64,000 nt of DNA from Planctomycetaceae bacterium (GCA_011525785.1 WYBT01000021.1:248001-312000); one strand, 5' to 3'; counted from the first letter of the stretch, positions 36,259 through 45,790 are shown. A program made the numbers and translations. Notes: a model not told the origin generated them from the letters alone.

Positions 36259-37542
36259 ATGGCCAACGTCTACAACTGGCAACTGGGTCGCGACATGGAG
36301 TACCCCTACGAGGGTGCTTGGCCGGAGCGTCAGTTCGCCTTCGTCATCAACACCAACCGCTGCCTGGGCTGCCAGACATGCACGATGGCGTGCAAGTCCA
36401 CCTGGACATTCGCACAGGGCCAGGAGCACATGTGGTGGACCAACGTGGAAACCAAGCCCTACGGCGGCTATCCGCGCAACTGGGATGTCAAGATCCTGGA
36501 GTTGCTGCAGAAGGCCAATCCGGAGGGCATGAAGTGGTGGCCTTCAGACGGAGATGCTCCGATCGACGCGCCGTACGGCGAGTACGAAGGACGCACGATT
36601 TTCGAAGCCGCGAAAGACCGGACTGCGCGTCCCGAGGCTTCGCAGCGCGTGCTCGGGTATCTGCCGACGGACGAAGAGTGGGCGACGCCCAATCTGTACG
36701 AAGACGTGCCCTCGGGCGGTGGCGGCAAACGCAACGAGTGGGTGCGGCCCGATTCGGACGTGGCGTTGCCGACGCACAAGTCGTGGTTCTTCTACCTCGC
36801 GCGACTGTGCAACCACTGCTCCTACCCGGCCTGCCTCGCGGCATGCCCGCGTTCGGCGATCTACAAGCGCCCGGAAGATGGCATCGTGCTCATCGATCAA
36901 GAGCGTTGCCGCGGCTACCGCAAGTGCGTGGAGGCCTGCCCCTACAAGAAGGCGCTGTATCGACCGACGACGCGCGTCAGTGAGAAGTGCATCGGCTGCT
37001 ACCCCCGCGTCGAGGGGCTCGACCGCGACACGAAGGGTGCGCCGACCGAGACGCGCTGCATGTCGGCCTGCATCGGTCAGGTGCGCATGCAGGGAACGGT
37101 GAAGGTCGAGAAGGACGGGATCTGGAGCGAGGACCGCAACCACCCGCTCTATTACCTCGTTCACGTCGCCAAGGTCGCCCTGCCGCTCTATCCGCAATTC
37201 GGCACTGAGCCGAACGGCTTCTACATTCCGCCTCGCTGGGTTCCCGAGCCCTACCTGCGGCAGATGTTCGGTCCTGGCGTCAAGCATGCCATCCAGCAGT
37301 ACCTCGCGCCGAGTCGCGAGCTCCTTGCCGTCCTCCAGTTGTTCCGCCGGGACAGTCGGATCATCTATCGCTACGACATCGAGGAAGGTCCGCTCGTCTA
37401 CGAGGGCGAGATCCACGGGCTCCCGTTCAAGATGTACGACGACACCGTCATTGCCTTCGGCGCCAAAGGCGAGGAGCTGTTCCGCACCAACGTGGAAGAG
37501 CCTATGCATGTTCGTCCCGCCGAACGCATCAATTGGGTCTGA
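36259..37542 (+). CDS. nxrB: NxrB-like iron-sulphur subunit (nitrite oxidoreductase/nitrate reductase beta)
   Basis: 427 residues, the same length class as Nitrospira NxrB (about 430). It starts MANVYNWQLGRDMEYPYEGA. Four Cys groups for one 3Fe-4S and three 4Fe-4S clusters are visible: NRCLGCQTCTMACKSTW, LCNHCSYPACLAACPRSAI, ERCRGYRKCVEACPYKK, and KCIGCYPR with RCMSACIGQVRMQGT. HPLYYLVHVAKVALPLYPQF and GTEPNGFYIPPRW are typical of the Nxr clade. There is no signal peptide, so it should be co-exported with the Tat-carrying NxrA. It transfers electrons from the Mo cofactor through the cluster wire to NxrC. Confidence 0.9.
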   Translation: MANVYNWQLGRDMEYPYEGAWPERQFAFVINTNRCLGCQTCTMACKSTWTFAQGQEHMWWTNVETKPYGGYPRNWDVKILELLQKANPEGMKWWPSDGDAPIDAPYGEYEGRTIFEAAKDRTARPEASQRVLGYLPTDEEWATPNLYEDVPSGGGGKRNEWVRPDSDVALPTHKSWFFYLARLCNHCSYPACLAACPRSAIYKRPEDGIVLIDQERCRGYRKCVEACPYKKALYRPTTRVSEKCIGCYPRVEGLDRDTKGAPTETRCMSACIGQVRMQGTVKVEKDGIWSEDRNHPLYYLVHVAKVALPLYPQFGTEPNGFYIPPRWVPEPYLRQMFGPGVKHAIQQYLAPSRELLAVLQLFRRDSRIIYRYDIEEGPLVYEGEIHGLPFKMYDDTVIAFGAKGEELFRTNVEEPMHVRPAERINWV

Positions 37543-37544
37543 CC

Positions 37545-38318
37545 ATGAGCCTCGAAACAAACTCTGTCTTGATCGAAGACGCAGCGCTCGCGCGTGCCGT
37601 CGTATATCGCTACCTCGCCGATGCGATGCGCCATCCGGCCCAGCGCACGTTGACCGGTGCGGAATGGCGCGCCGGGCTATCGCAGGCCTTGGAGTGCGTC
37701 GGCGACTGGGAACTCAGCGCGTACGCCGCCGAGTGTCTCGAGAGAGGCGGTGATGCCGTGAATGTCGAATCCGACTACGGTCGCGTCATCGGGCACACTC
37801 CGCGCGCCGGGGTGCCTCCGTACGAGTCCGAGTGGCTTGGAGCTGCCGGCGATCTGCTGCAGTTTCACCAGATGTCCGACGTCGCCGCGTTCTACTCCGC
37901 ATTCGGCCTGGGTTTGAACGGGCTGTGCGACGAGCGAGTCGACCACATCGCCATCGAGTTCGCGTTCCTGCAGTTCTTGTGCGCCAAAGAGGCCTACGGC
38001 CGCTCGCGCCAGGACTCACAGCTCATCGAAGCCGCCGTCGACGGCCAACGCGGATTCCTCTCGGAGCACGTCGCGCGCTGGGCGCCGGCGTTCTTTCACA
38101 GACTCGGACTGTGCAGCGGCGACGGTTTCTACGCCTCGCTGTCCCGGTTTGCGAACGCCTGGTTGGAGTCGGAGTGCCGTCGGCTAGGCCTCGAACGCGG
38201 AGACCCGACGCTCGCGCCGGGCGAGACTTCGATGGCGCTCGAAGACACCTGTGTGAGCTGCGCGCACGCCTCCAGTTGTGTTCCCGGCGGCGCATCACCG
38301 GTGATCGAGACCGATTAG
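37545..38318 (+). CDS. TorD/NarJ-family molybdoenzyme chaperone
   Basis: 257 residues from the ATG at 37545, two bases after nxrB. The all-helical TorD/DmsD pattern is visible: AVVYRYLADAMRHPAQR at the start, the conserved PPYESEWLGAAGDLLQFHQM region (family E-Y/P-x-x-S), and HIAIEFAFLQFLCAKEAY. The C-terminal tail has a small Cys cluster CVSCAHASSC that could bind metal. Family role: binding the Tat signal and apo-form of the molybdenum subunit until cofactor insertion is complete. Position directly after nxrB, as narJ follows narH, supports this role for NxrA. Confidence 0.82.
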   Translation: MSLETNSVLIEDAALARAVVYRYLADAMRHPAQRTLTGAEWRAGLSQALECVGDWELSAYAAECLERGGDAVNVESDYGRVIGHTPRAGVPPYESEWLGAAGDLLQFHQMSDVAAFYSAFGLGLNGLCDERVDHIAIEFAFLQFLCAKEAYGRSRQDSQLIEAAVDGQRGFLSEHVARWAPAFFHRLGLCSGDGFYASLSRFANAWLESECRRLGLERGDPTLAPGETSMALEDTCVSCAHASSCVPGGASPVIETD

Positions 38319-38341
38319 CCGCCGCGGCGGAGGGGTACGTC

Positions 38342-39010
38342 ATGACTCGCATCGAAGTTGCGCCGGACCTGGTCGAGGAAGCCGTCTTCCTCCGGCTCCG
38401 CCATGACGCCGAGCGCCAGGACACGCGGGCGCTGACCTGGTTCGAGGCGCGGGAGAGGTTCTACGAACTGACAGTCCCCGCAGCTCGCGATCAGGCGTTC
38501 CAGGAGCACGCCCTCCAGGCGTTCCGGGCGCTTCAGTTCGACGAGGTGTTGCGCACCGCGCTGGAGGCCTGTGCGACCGCGCGGGGCTCGCTCGACACGC
38601 TCTACGTGCGACGAGCACGACGCGCGAAGGAGGAGGCGGCAGAGCTGTACTGCGCTCAGAGTCGCGAGAGCCAGGCGAGGGCGACACGGGCTGTGCTCGC
38701 GCTGCGACCTGAGCGGTTTTCCAACCTCGAGTCGCTGTTCGAGTTCGCGCGACGCGAGCTCTTGTACGTGGACGACATGCTCGATGAGGTCTTCGGGTAT
38801 GCCCCGGATGCAATCGACCGACTTGCGCTCGATCCCGGCATGCGCGACGTCGTGCGCGAGCGCGTCAGCCGCGAGTGGGAGCGGCGTGTCGAGCGTCGCT
38901 GCGCGGGAGAGTCTGCGCGCCAGAACTTCGCCGACCTCGTGCAGCGCGCCACTGCATCGCTCGCTGAGTGTTCAGCGCCTTCTTCGGATGCGCGCATAGC
39001 TGCAGGTTGA
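38342..39010 (+). CDS. Unknown protein at the nxr-bcr junction
   Basis: A 222-residue protein with GGAGGGG about 10 bases before its ATG. It appears fully helical and charged (RLRHDAERQDTRALTWFEAR, ARRAKEEAAELYCAQSRESQ, VRERVSREWERRVERRCAGE). No membrane segment, signal peptide or metal motif. I do not recognise the family. It follows the TorD-like gene by 23 bases and precedes the aromatic-degradation genes by three, so it is co-transcribed with both. An assembly role for the molybdoenzyme is possible but unproven. Confidence 0.75.
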   Translation: MTRIEVAPDLVEEAVFLRLRHDAERQDTRALTWFEARERFYELTVPAARDQAFQEHALQAFRALQFDEVLRTALEACATARGSLDTLYVRRARRAKEEAAELYCAQSRESQARATRAVLALRPERFSNLESLFEFARRELLYVDDMLDEVFGYAPDAIDRLALDPGMRDVVRERVSREWERRVERRCAGESARQNFADLVQRATASLAECSAPSSDARIAAG

Positions 39011-39013
39011 GCC

Positions 39014-40087
39014 ATGGACGTCATCGCTTGGACGCTTCGCTCTCTCGACACCCCGATGGAGCGCGAGCAGCGCGACGAGACGCCTGCCTCCGGCGAGGTG
39101 CTCGTGCAGGTCGCCGGCTGCGGCGTGTGCCACACCGACCTGGGGTTCGTGTACGACCGGGTGCCCACGCGTCGGCCGCTGCCGCTGACGCTGGGTCATG
39201 AGATCTCCGGTCGAGTGATCGCCGCGGGCGCCGGCGCCGAGGCCTGGATCGGCCGCACGGTGATCGTTCCGGCCGTGATTCCGTGCGGCGCGTGCCCGGC
39301 GTGTCGCGCCGGACGCAGCTCGATCTGCCCCACGCAGATCTTCCCCGGCAACGACGTGCACGGCGGCTTCGCCACGCACGTGCGCGTGCCGGCGCGCGGT
39401 CTGTGCGCAGTTCCCGACCTGGGCTCCAAGGTCGCCAATCCGCACGGTCTCGAACTCGCCACGCTCTCGGTGATCGCGGACGCTGTGACGACTCCGTACC
39501 AGGCGATCGAGCGCGCGGGCCTCGCAGCGGGCGATGTCGCGGTCTTCGTCGGCGTCGGCGGCGTCGGCGGCTTCGGCGTGCAGATCGCCGCCGCGCGCGG
39601 CGCGCACGTCGTGGCGATCGATGTCGATCCGCTCAAGCTCGAGAAGATCGCCGCGCACGGCGCCGAACTCACGTTGCGCGCTGATCAACTCGACGCGAAG
39701 GCGCTCAAGCGCGCGCTCGGTGCTCTCGCCTCGACGCACGACTGTCCCACCTGGCGCGTGCGCATCTTCGAGACCTCCGGTTCGCCGCAGGGCCAGGAGA
39801 CCGCCTTCGGGCTGCTCGGCCACGGCGGGCTGCTCTCGGTGGTCGGCTACACGCCGCAGAAGGTCAGCCTGCGCCTGTCGAACCTGATGGCGCTCGACGC
39901 ACAGGCGCAGGGCAATTGGGGCTGCGCGCCCGAGCTGTATCCCGCCGCGCTCGAGCTGGTGCTGTCCGGCCGCGTGCGCGTCGCGCCGTTCGTCGAGCAA
40001 CGGCCGCTCTCCGACATCAACCGCACATTCGAGGACTTGCACGCTCGACGCCTGTCGCGCCGGGTCGTGCTCGTCCCGGAGTCATGA
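39014..40087 (+). CDS. had: 6-hydroxycyclohex-1-ene-1-carbonyl-CoA dehydrogenase
   Basis: A 357-residue zinc alcohol dehydrogenase. The catalytic zinc site shows CGVCHTDLGF and GHEISGRV; the structural zinc loop IPCGACPACRAGRSSICP has four Cys. The NAD-binding glycine motif is FVGVGGVGGFGVQIA. The segment QIFPGNDVHGGFATHVRVPA is characteristic of the Had enzymes of anaerobic benzoate degraders. It oxidises the hydroxy group made by Dch to 6-oxocyclohex-1-ene-1-carbonyl-CoA with NAD. It starts three bases after the preceding nxr-linked gene and overlaps oah by four (ATGA). Assignment depends on context as well as sequence, since this dehydrogenase superfamily is broad. Confidence 0.88.
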   Translation: MDVIAWTLRSLDTPMEREQRDETPASGEVLVQVAGCGVCHTDLGFVYDRVPTRRPLPLTLGHEISGRVIAAGAGAEAWIGRTVIVPAVIPCGACPACRAGRSSICPTQIFPGNDVHGGFATHVRVPARGLCAVPDLGSKVANPHGLELATLSVIADAVTTPYQAIERAGLAAGDVAVFVGVGGVGGFGVQIAAARGAHVVAIDVDPLKLEKIAAHGAELTLRADQLDAKALKRALGALASTHDCPTWRVRIFETSGSPQGQETAFGLLGHGGLLSVVGYTPQKVSLRLSNLMALDAQAQGNWGCAPELYPAALELVLSGRVRVAPFVEQRPLSDINRTFEDLHARRLSRRVVLVPES

Positions 40088-41208
40088 ACATGGAATTCGT
40101 CCACCACGAGTTGGATCGCCGCACGCCCGACGCGGGCCGCGTGCGTTACGAACAAGTCGAGTTGCGCAGCCCCCAGGGAGAGCGCGCGGCCGGTCTGCAC
40201 TGGGTGCGGATCACGCTCGACAACCCGCCGCAGCTCAACTCCTACACGACCGAGATGGTCAAGGACGTGATCCTCGCCTTCCGGCGCGCCTCCGCCGACC
40301 GCGCCTGCGTGGCGGTGGTGTTCACGGGCGCGGGCGAGCGCGCGTTCTGCACCGGCGGGAACACCGCGCAGTACGCCGAGTACTACGCGGGCCGCCCGGA
40401 GGAGTACCGCCAGTACATGCGGCTCTTCAACGACATGGTCAGCGCGATCCTGATGTGCGACAAGCCGGTGATCTGTCGCGTCAACGGCATGCGCATCGCC
40501 GGCGGTCAAGAGATCGGCATGGCCTGCGACTTCTCGGTCGCGAGCGACCTCGCATCCTTCGGTCAGGCCGGCCCGCGCCACGGCTCGGCGCCCGACGGCG
40601 GCAGCACCGACTTCCTGCCGCTGTTCGTCGGCATCGAGCACGGCATGCAGAGTTGCACGCTGTGCGAGCCGTGGAGCGCGCACAAGGCGTTGCGACTGGG
40701 CCTGCTCACCTCGATCACGCCGGCGCTGGTCGTCGACGGCAAGTTCACGGTCAACCCGCTGGTCGTCACCGAGCGCTGGACCGACGAGTTCGGTCGCGTG
40801 GTGCACGGCGAATGGAAGGACGGCGACGCGAAGGCGCAGGGCAAGGCGTTGCTCGCTCGCGGGCGAGTCGATTTGTCGCAGCTCGACGCCGAGGTCGAGC
40901 GTCTGATCTTCAAGCTCGCGAACACGATGCCGGGCTGTCTGGCGAAGACCGTCGAGAGCGTGCGCAAGCACAAGCTCGAGCACTGGGATCGCAACAAGGA
41001 ATCCAACCGCGCCTGGCTGGCGCTGAACATGATGAACGAGGGCCGCGCCGGGTTCCGCGCGTTCCACGAGGGCGGCCGCGAGTCGCGCGAGGCCGACTTC
41101 CTGCTGCTGCGGCGGCGCCTGGCCGAAGGCGCGCTGTGGGGCGATGAGTTGATCGAAGAGGTGCTGGCGCGCGCTCACGGGCGTGCTCCGGCGAATGCGG
41201 GGCGGTGA
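40084..41208 (+). CDS. oah: 6-oxocyclohex-1-ene-1-carbonyl-CoA hydrolase
   Basis: A 374-residue enoyl-CoA-hydratase superfamily member (BamA/Oah type), the ring-cleaving enzyme that adds two waters to give 3-hydroxypimeloyl-CoA. It contains ITLDNPPQLNSYTTEMVKDV, AFCTGGNTAQYAEYYAGRP, VNGMRIAGGQEIGMACDF, GQAGPRHGSAPDGGSTDFLP and LANTMPGCLAKTVESVRKHK. These long, distinctive segments make the call more specific than the superfamily alone. oah/bamA is widely used as a marker of anaerobic aromatic degradation. Overlaps had by four bases; dch follows after four bases. Confidence 0.93.
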   Translation: MNMEFVHHELDRRTPDAGRVRYEQVELRSPQGERAAGLHWVRITLDNPPQLNSYTTEMVKDVILAFRRASADRACVAVVFTGAGERAFCTGGNTAQYAEYYAGRPEEYRQYMRLFNDMVSAILMCDKPVICRVNGMRIAGGQEIGMACDFSVASDLASFGQAGPRHGSAPDGGSTDFLPLFVGIEHGMQSCTLCEPWSAHKALRLGLLTSITPALVVDGKFTVNPLVVTERWTDEFGRVVHGEWKDGDAKAQGKALLARGRVDLSQLDAEVERLIFKLANTMPGCLAKTVESVRKHKLEHWDRNKESNRAWLALNMMNEGRAGFRAFHEGGRESREADFLLLRRRLAEGALWGDELIEEVLARAHGRAPANAGR

Positions 41209-41212
41209 AGCG

Positions 41213-41995
41213 ATGCGCACGATCGCTACCGACGCAGGCGTGCGCCTGGAGCAACTCGACGACGGCGCGTTCTGGCGCGTCGTGCTCGCCACGCCCAAGG
41301 CCAACATTCTCGACGCCGCGAAGATCGAGGCGCTGGCGCAGCTCTTCGCGCAGGCGCGCACCGACCGCGCGCTCAAGGCCATCGTGATCGATGCGGACGG
41401 GCCGCACTTCTCGTTTGGCGCCAGCGTCGAAGAGCATCTCCCCGAGCGTTGCGCGGCGATGCTTGCGAGCTTGCACGGCATGGCGGGTGCGATGCTCGCC
41501 TGCGACGTCGTGTGCGTCGCCGCCGTGCGCGGGCAGTGCCTGGGCGGCGGACTCGAGCTGGTCTCGCTGTGCCAGCGCGTGTTCGTCTCGCACGACGCCA
41601 AGCTCGGCCAACCGGAGATCGCGTTGGGCGTGTTCGCGCCCATCGGATCGATCGCTCTGTTCGAGCGCGTGCGACGGCCCGTCGCGGAGGACTTGCTCAC
41701 CACCGGGCGCAGCCTGGGCGCGACCGACGCGCTCGCCTGCGGCCTCGCCGACGAGCTCACGGCCGATCCCACCGAGGCGGCGCTGACGTACGTGCGCGCC
41801 AACCTCTCGGCGAAGTCGTCCGCCAGCCTGCGTTTCGCCGTGCGTGCGGCGCGCCGCGCGTTCGTCGAGCGCTACACGCGCGAGATCGAGCGGCTCGAAC
41901 GCTTGTACCTCGACGAGCTGATGAGCACCCACGACGCGGTCGAGGGCCTGCGCGCCTTCGTCGAGCGCCGCGCGCCGGCGTGGAGCAACTCATGA
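41213..41995 (+). CDS. dch: Cyclohexa-1,5-diene-1-carbonyl-CoA hydratase
   Basis: 260 residues from the ATG at 41213 (preceded by GGGGCGGTGAAG). Crotonase fold: FWRVVLATPKANILDAAKIE, oxyanion-hole DADGPHFSFGASVEEHLP, VRGQCLGGGLELVSLCQRVF and AKLGQPEIALGVFAPIGSIAL. SFGASVEEH and the short size fit the Dch group rather than ordinary enoyl-CoA hydratases. It adds water to the diene made by benzoyl-CoA reductase. An upstream in-frame start at 41183 would overlap oah. It overlaps bcrC by four bases. Confidence 0.88.
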   Translation: MRTIATDAGVRLEQLDDGAFWRVVLATPKANILDAAKIEALAQLFAQARTDRALKAIVIDADGPHFSFGASVEEHLPERCAAMLASLHGMAGAMLACDVVCVAAVRGQCLGGGLELVSLCQRVFVSHDAKLGQPEIALGVFAPIGSIALFERVRRPVAEDLLTTGRSLGATDALACGLADELTADPTEAALTYVRANLSAKSSASLRFAVRAARRAFVERYTREIERLERLYLDELMSTHDAVEGLRAFVERRAPAWSNS

Positions 41996-43173
41996 GCGCC
42001 TCCCGCGTCCAAGGAATCGTCGAGCGCGCCGAAGACCTGTGCCGCGACCTGCGGCTCGAGAGCGTGCGCCGCTGGAAGGAGCAGAACGGCGGCCTCGCGA
42101 TCGGCTTCATGCCGATCTGGGCCCCGCGCGAACTCCTGCGCGCCCAAGGCTGCCTGCCGGTGGGGATCATGGGCGGCGGCGAAGACGTCGAGATCATCAA
42201 GGGCGACGCCTTCTACCAGTCGTACATCTGCCACCTGCCGCGCAGCACGATCGAACTCGCGCTGGGCGGTTCGCTCGACGTGCTCGACGGGATGATCTTC
42301 CCGGCGATCTGCGACGTGATCCGCAACCTCTCGGGGATCTGGAAGCTGCGCTTCCCCGAGCGCCTCGCGTACTACTTCGACTCGCCGCAGGACTTCGACC
42401 CGCAGATCGGCGGCGCCTTCCTGCGGCGCGAACTCGAGGAGTTCTCGCACGCGCTCGTGCAGCGCGGCGCGCGACCGCTCGAGACCGAAGCGCTGCGCGA
42501 GTCGCTCGCGGCGTACAACGCCAATCGCGCGCGGGTCCAGGCGCTGTACCAGTTGCGCCGCGACGAGCCTTGGAAGGTCCCGACCTGGGAGCTGTACCTG
42601 CTCCAACGTGCGGGCCTGGTCGCGCCGGTGGAAGAACACGACCGCATGCTCGACGAGTACCTGGCTGCGATCCGCGCCGACGAGAGTCGCCGGCCGCTCG
42701 ACCAGGCGCGCGTGGTGTTGACCGGCTCCTTCTGCGAGCAGCCGCCGCTGGGGCTGATCAAGACGCTCGAGCGCGCCGGCTGCTACATCGTCGACGACGA
42801 CTTCATCCAGGTCGGTCGCTGGTTCAAGAACCCCGCGTCCTTGGACGGCGATCCGCTCGACAACCTCGTGAACGCGTTCCTGCGCGACTCGCTCGAGAGC
42901 CCTACGCGCTACGAAGAGCAGGGCAACAAGGGCGAGGAACTCGTCCGCCGCGTCGCGGATTCGCGCGCCGAGGGCGTGCTGTTCTGCACGCCGAGTTTCT
43001 GCGATCCGGCGCTGCTCGACCAACCCATGGCGGTGCGCGCCATCGAGGCCAGCGGCACGCCGTGGACGGCGTTCAAGTACGCCGAGAACAACGGGCAGTT
43101 CCAGGTCATCCGCGAGCAGGCGGGGACGTTCGCCGACTCCATCAAGCTCTTCTCCGAGGCGCTGAGCCCATGA
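41992..43173 (+). CDS. bcrC: Benzoyl-CoA reductase subunit C (ATP-dependent, class I)
   Basis: A 393-residue HgdB/FldC-like protein: FMPIWAPRELLRAQGCLPVG, SYICHLPRSTIELALGGSLD, FPAICDVIRNLSGIWKLRFP, LTGSFCEQPPLGLIKTLERA, FCTPSFCDPALLDQPM and a C-terminal ESPTRYEEQGNKGEELVRR. With BcrB it forms the substrate-binding half that receives low-potential electrons and reduces the aromatic ring to cyclohexa-1,5-diene-1-carbonyl-CoA. Gene order bcrC-B-A-D is that of Thauera. Overlaps dch and bcrB by four bases each. 4-hydroxybenzoyl- or methylbenzoyl-CoA could be alternative substrates. Confidence 0.9.
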   Translation: MSASRVQGIVERAEDLCRDLRLESVRRWKEQNGGLAIGFMPIWAPRELLRAQGCLPVGIMGGGEDVEIIKGDAFYQSYICHLPRSTIELALGGSLDVLDGMIFPAICDVIRNLSGIWKLRFPERLAYYFDSPQDFDPQIGGAFLRRELEEFSHALVQRGARPLETEALRESLAAYNANRARVQALYQLRRDEPWKVPTWELYLLQRAGLVAPVEEHDRMLDEYLAAIRADESRRPLDQARVVLTGSFCEQPPLGLIKTLERAGCYIVDDDFIQVGRWFKNPASLDGDPLDNLVNAFLRDSLESPTRYEEQGNKGEELVRRVADSRAEGVLFCTPSFCDPALLDQPMAVRAIEASGTPWTAFKYAENNGQFQVIREQAGTFADSIKLFSEALSP

Positions 43174-44465
43174 CCATCGCAGCACGCAAGGACCGCAGTC
43201 AGGAACGCCAGAAGCAGATGATCGCAGAGCACTTTCAGCGCCTGGGGCGCGCGCGAGAGAGCGGCGAGAAGTGCGTCTACACGTTCGTTCCGGGCAACCT
43301 CACCGAGTTGCTGCGCGCCTTCGATCTGCTGCCGGTGTTGCCGGAGATCAACGCGCTGCAGTCGGGCATGCGCGGCAAGTCGCGCGAGTACATCGGCCTG
43401 GCGGAGAAGCTCGGCCACTCCGAGGACGTGTGCACCTACGTCAAGTGCGACATCGGCATGCTCAAGTCGGGCAACATCGGACCCACCGGCGAGCGCCTGC
43501 CCGACCCCGACCTGCTGCTGCTCTCGTACACCGGCTGCTTCACCTTCCTCAAGTGGTTCGAGCTGCTGCGCCAGGAGTACCGCGCGCCGACGGTGATGCT
43601 GCACGTGCCCTATCAGGCCGACGGTCAGATCACGCCGTCACAGCGCGAGTACGTGGTCGCACAGCTCAAGCACAAGGTCATCCCGGCGCTCGAACGCGTC
43701 TCGGGCAAGAAGTTCGACATCGACAAGCTGCGTGAGCAGTTGCGGCGCTCGGCCCAGGCCGAGGACGACTTGGTGTGGGTGCTCCAGTCCGCGCGTCATC
43801 GCCCGTCGCCGATCGACGCCTACTTCGGCGGCGTGTACTACATCGGCCCGATCTTCAGCGCGTTCCGCGGCACGCAGGAAGCGCTCGAGTACTACCGCGA
43901 GCTGCGCGAAGAGGTCGCGGAGCGCATCGCGCTTGGGCTGGGCCCGGTGACGCCGGATGGCCCGCTCGAACGCGAGAAGTTCCGCGTCGTGGTCGAAGGC
44001 CCGCCGAATTGGACCAGCTTCCGCGAGTTCTGGAAGATGTTCGCCGACGAGGGCGCGGTGGTGGTGGCGTCCACCTACACCAAGGTCGGCGGGACCTACG
44101 ACCTGGGCTTCCGCCACGACCCCGATCGGCCGCTGGAGTCGCTGGCCGACTACTGCCTGGGCTGCTACACGAACCTCAATCTGCCCACGCGCGTCGACGT
44201 CCTGTGTCAGTACATGGACGAGTACTCGGCCGACGGGCTGCTGGTGCATTCGGTCAAGAGCTGCAACAGCTTCAGCGCCGGTCAGCTCGCGATGTTGAAC
44301 GAGGTCGAGCGCCGCACGGGCAAGCCGGTGGGCTTCCTCGAGAGCGACCTGGTCGACCCACGCTACTTCTCGGCGGCCAACATCAAGAACCGCCTCGAGT
44401 CGTACTTCCAGATGGTGGCGCAAAAGCGCGCCGCGGCGCCGCGCACGGAGGCCAGCGCGCCGTGA
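43170..44465 (+). CDS. bcrB: Benzoyl-CoA reductase subunit B
   Basis: A 431-residue paralogue of BcrC with the same fold: [96 protein letters not shown] and [19 protein letters not shown]. Conserved Cys residues in YTGCFTF and VKSCNSFS are likely cluster ligands. It is the catalytic partner of BcrC. Length agrees with the Thauera subunit at about 430. It overlaps the neighbouring genes by four bases on each side. Confidence 0.92.
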   Translation: MTIAARKDRSQERQKQMIAEHFQRLGRARESGEKCVYTFVPGNLTELLRAFDLLPVLPEINALQSGMRGKSREYIGLAEKLGHSEDVCTYVKCDIGMLKSGNIGPTGERLPDPDLLLLSYTGCFTFLKWFELLRQEYRAPTVMLHVPYQADGQITPSQREYVVAQLKHKVIPALERVSGKKFDIDKLREQLRRSAQAEDDLVWVLQSARHRPSPIDAYFGGVYYIGPIFSAFRGTQEALEYYRELREEVAERIALGLGPVTPDGPLEREKFRVVVEGPPNWTSFREFWKMFADEGAVVVASTYTKVGGTYDLGFRHDPDRPLESLADYCLGCYTNLNLPTRVDVLCQYMDEYSADGLLVHSVKSCNSFSAGQLAMLNEVERRTGKPVGFLESDLVDPRYFSAANIKNRLESYFQMVAQKRAAAPRTEASAP

Positions 44466-45787
44466 AGTACTCCGTCGGGATCGACCTGGGTTCGACCACA
44501 ACCAAAGCCGTGGTGCTGAACGAACAGTGCGCGGTGCTGGGCCGTGGGATCACGAACAGCCGCAGCAACTACCAAGTGGCGTGTGAGGTCGCGCTGGGTG
44601 AGGCGCTCAACCGCGCGCGCCTGGGCATGATCGAACGTGAACTCGCGGACGCGGGCGTCGATGTGACGCTCCGCCAAGCGTGGCTGGCCGATTTCGACCG
44701 CCGCTTTCGCGAGCAGCAGTACCGCGCGCAGCTCGAGCGACTCGCCCAGACGCTCGAGCGCCACGCGCGCGACGAACGCGACAGCGAACTGGTCCGTCCG
44801 CTCGTCGCCGATGTCGTCGAACGCATGCGCACTGAGACCTGCGCGCTGTTTGCGGAGGGCGCGAACCGCAAGAGCGACTTCTTCCGCGACCTCGCCGGCA
44901 GCCGCTACCTGGCGCTCGCCGAGGGGCTCGCCGACGAACGCGGCGCGCGCTTCGACCGCGTGGCCGGCCTGTTCGACAAGTCGATCCTCGAGGTCGAGAA
45001 CGCCGCCGAGGACAGCGAGCGCTTCGCCGTGTTCGCCAAAGCAGCGCTGGCCGGGATGGAGGCCGTTCCGAGCGAGCTGCGCGCTGCGCTCGAGCGCGCC
45101 GCGGCGGTGGTGATGGAGCAGGCTTGCTGCGTGGGCACCGGCTACGGCCGCGCGACGCTGCCGTTCCCCAAGGAGTGGATCCGCTCCGAGATCCTGTGCC
45201 ACGGCTTGGGCGCGCACGCGATGTTCCCGGGCACTCGCACGGTGCTCGACATCGGCGGTCAGGACACCAAGGCGATCCAGGTCGACGAGCAAGGCATCGT
45301 CACGTCATTCCAGATGAACGATCGCTGCGCCGCGGGCTGCGGGCGCTACTTGGGCTACATCGCCGATGAAATGAGCCTGGGCCTGCACGAGCTCGGCCCG
45401 CTGGCTTGCAAGTCGCGTCGGCAGGTGAAGATCAACTCGACCTGCACTGTCTTCGCCGGGGCCGAGCTGCGCGAGCGCTTGTCGTTGGGCGACAAGCGCG
45501 AGGACATCCTGGCCGGGCTGCACCGCGCGATCATCTTGCGCGCGATGAGCCTGCTCGCGCGCTCGGGCGGCGTGCGCCCTGAATTCACCTTCACCGGCGG
45601 CGTCGCGCGCAACGCGGCCGCGGTGGAGGCGCTCAAGAAACTGATCTTCGAGCACTACGGCGAGATGCAGCTCAACATCTCGGCCGACTCGATCTACACC
45701 GGCGCGCTCGGCGCGGCGCTCTTCGCGCACCGCGAAGCGCAGCGCGCGCAGGCCCCCAGCCGGCTGGCCGAACCAGCGCGAGGTTGA
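44462..45787 (+). CDS. bcrA: Benzoyl-CoA reductase ATPase subunit A
   Basis: 441 residues starting with GTG. ASKHA-fold ATPase: phosphate-1 motif [19 protein letters not shown], phosphate-2 [17 protein letters not shown], bridging-cluster ligands in [17 protein letters not shown] and [15 protein letters not shown], adenosine motif [19 protein letters not shown]. BcrA is the larger of the two activators and has a long insert (residues 60-200, charged helical), as in Thauera. It couples ATP hydrolysis to electron transfer from reduced ferredoxin into BcrBC through a 4Fe-4S cluster shared with BcrD. The ferredoxin gene itself is not in this window. Confidence 0.92.
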   Translation: MKYSVGIDLGSTTTKAVVLNEQCAVLGRGITNSRSNYQVACEVALGEALNRARLGMIERELADAGVDVTLRQAWLADFDRRFREQQYRAQLERLAQTLERHARDERDSELVRPLVADVVERMRTETCALFAEGANRKSDFFRDLAGSRYLALAEGLADERGARFDRVAGLFDKSILEVENAAEDSERFAVFAKAALAGMEAVPSELRAALERAAAVVMEQACCVGTGYGRATLPFPKEWIRSEILCHGLGAHAMFPGTRTVLDIGGQDTKAIQVDEQGIVTSFQMNDRCAAGCGRYLGYIADEMSLGLHELGPLACKSRRQVKINSTCTVFAGAELRERLSLGDKREDILAGLHRAIILRAMSLLARSGGVRPEFTFTGGVARNAAAVEALKKLIFEHYGEMQLNISADSIYTGALGAALFAHREAQRAQAPSRLAEPARG

Positions 45788-45790
45788 CCC

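Noticed and set aside
30846..39010. Anammox identity of the organism from the nxr genes
   Set aside because: No hydrazine synthase, hydroxylamine oxidoreductase-like octahaem gene or ladderane genes are in the window, and the GC content is far above known anammox genomes. Transfer or a related non-anammox enzyme is more likely.
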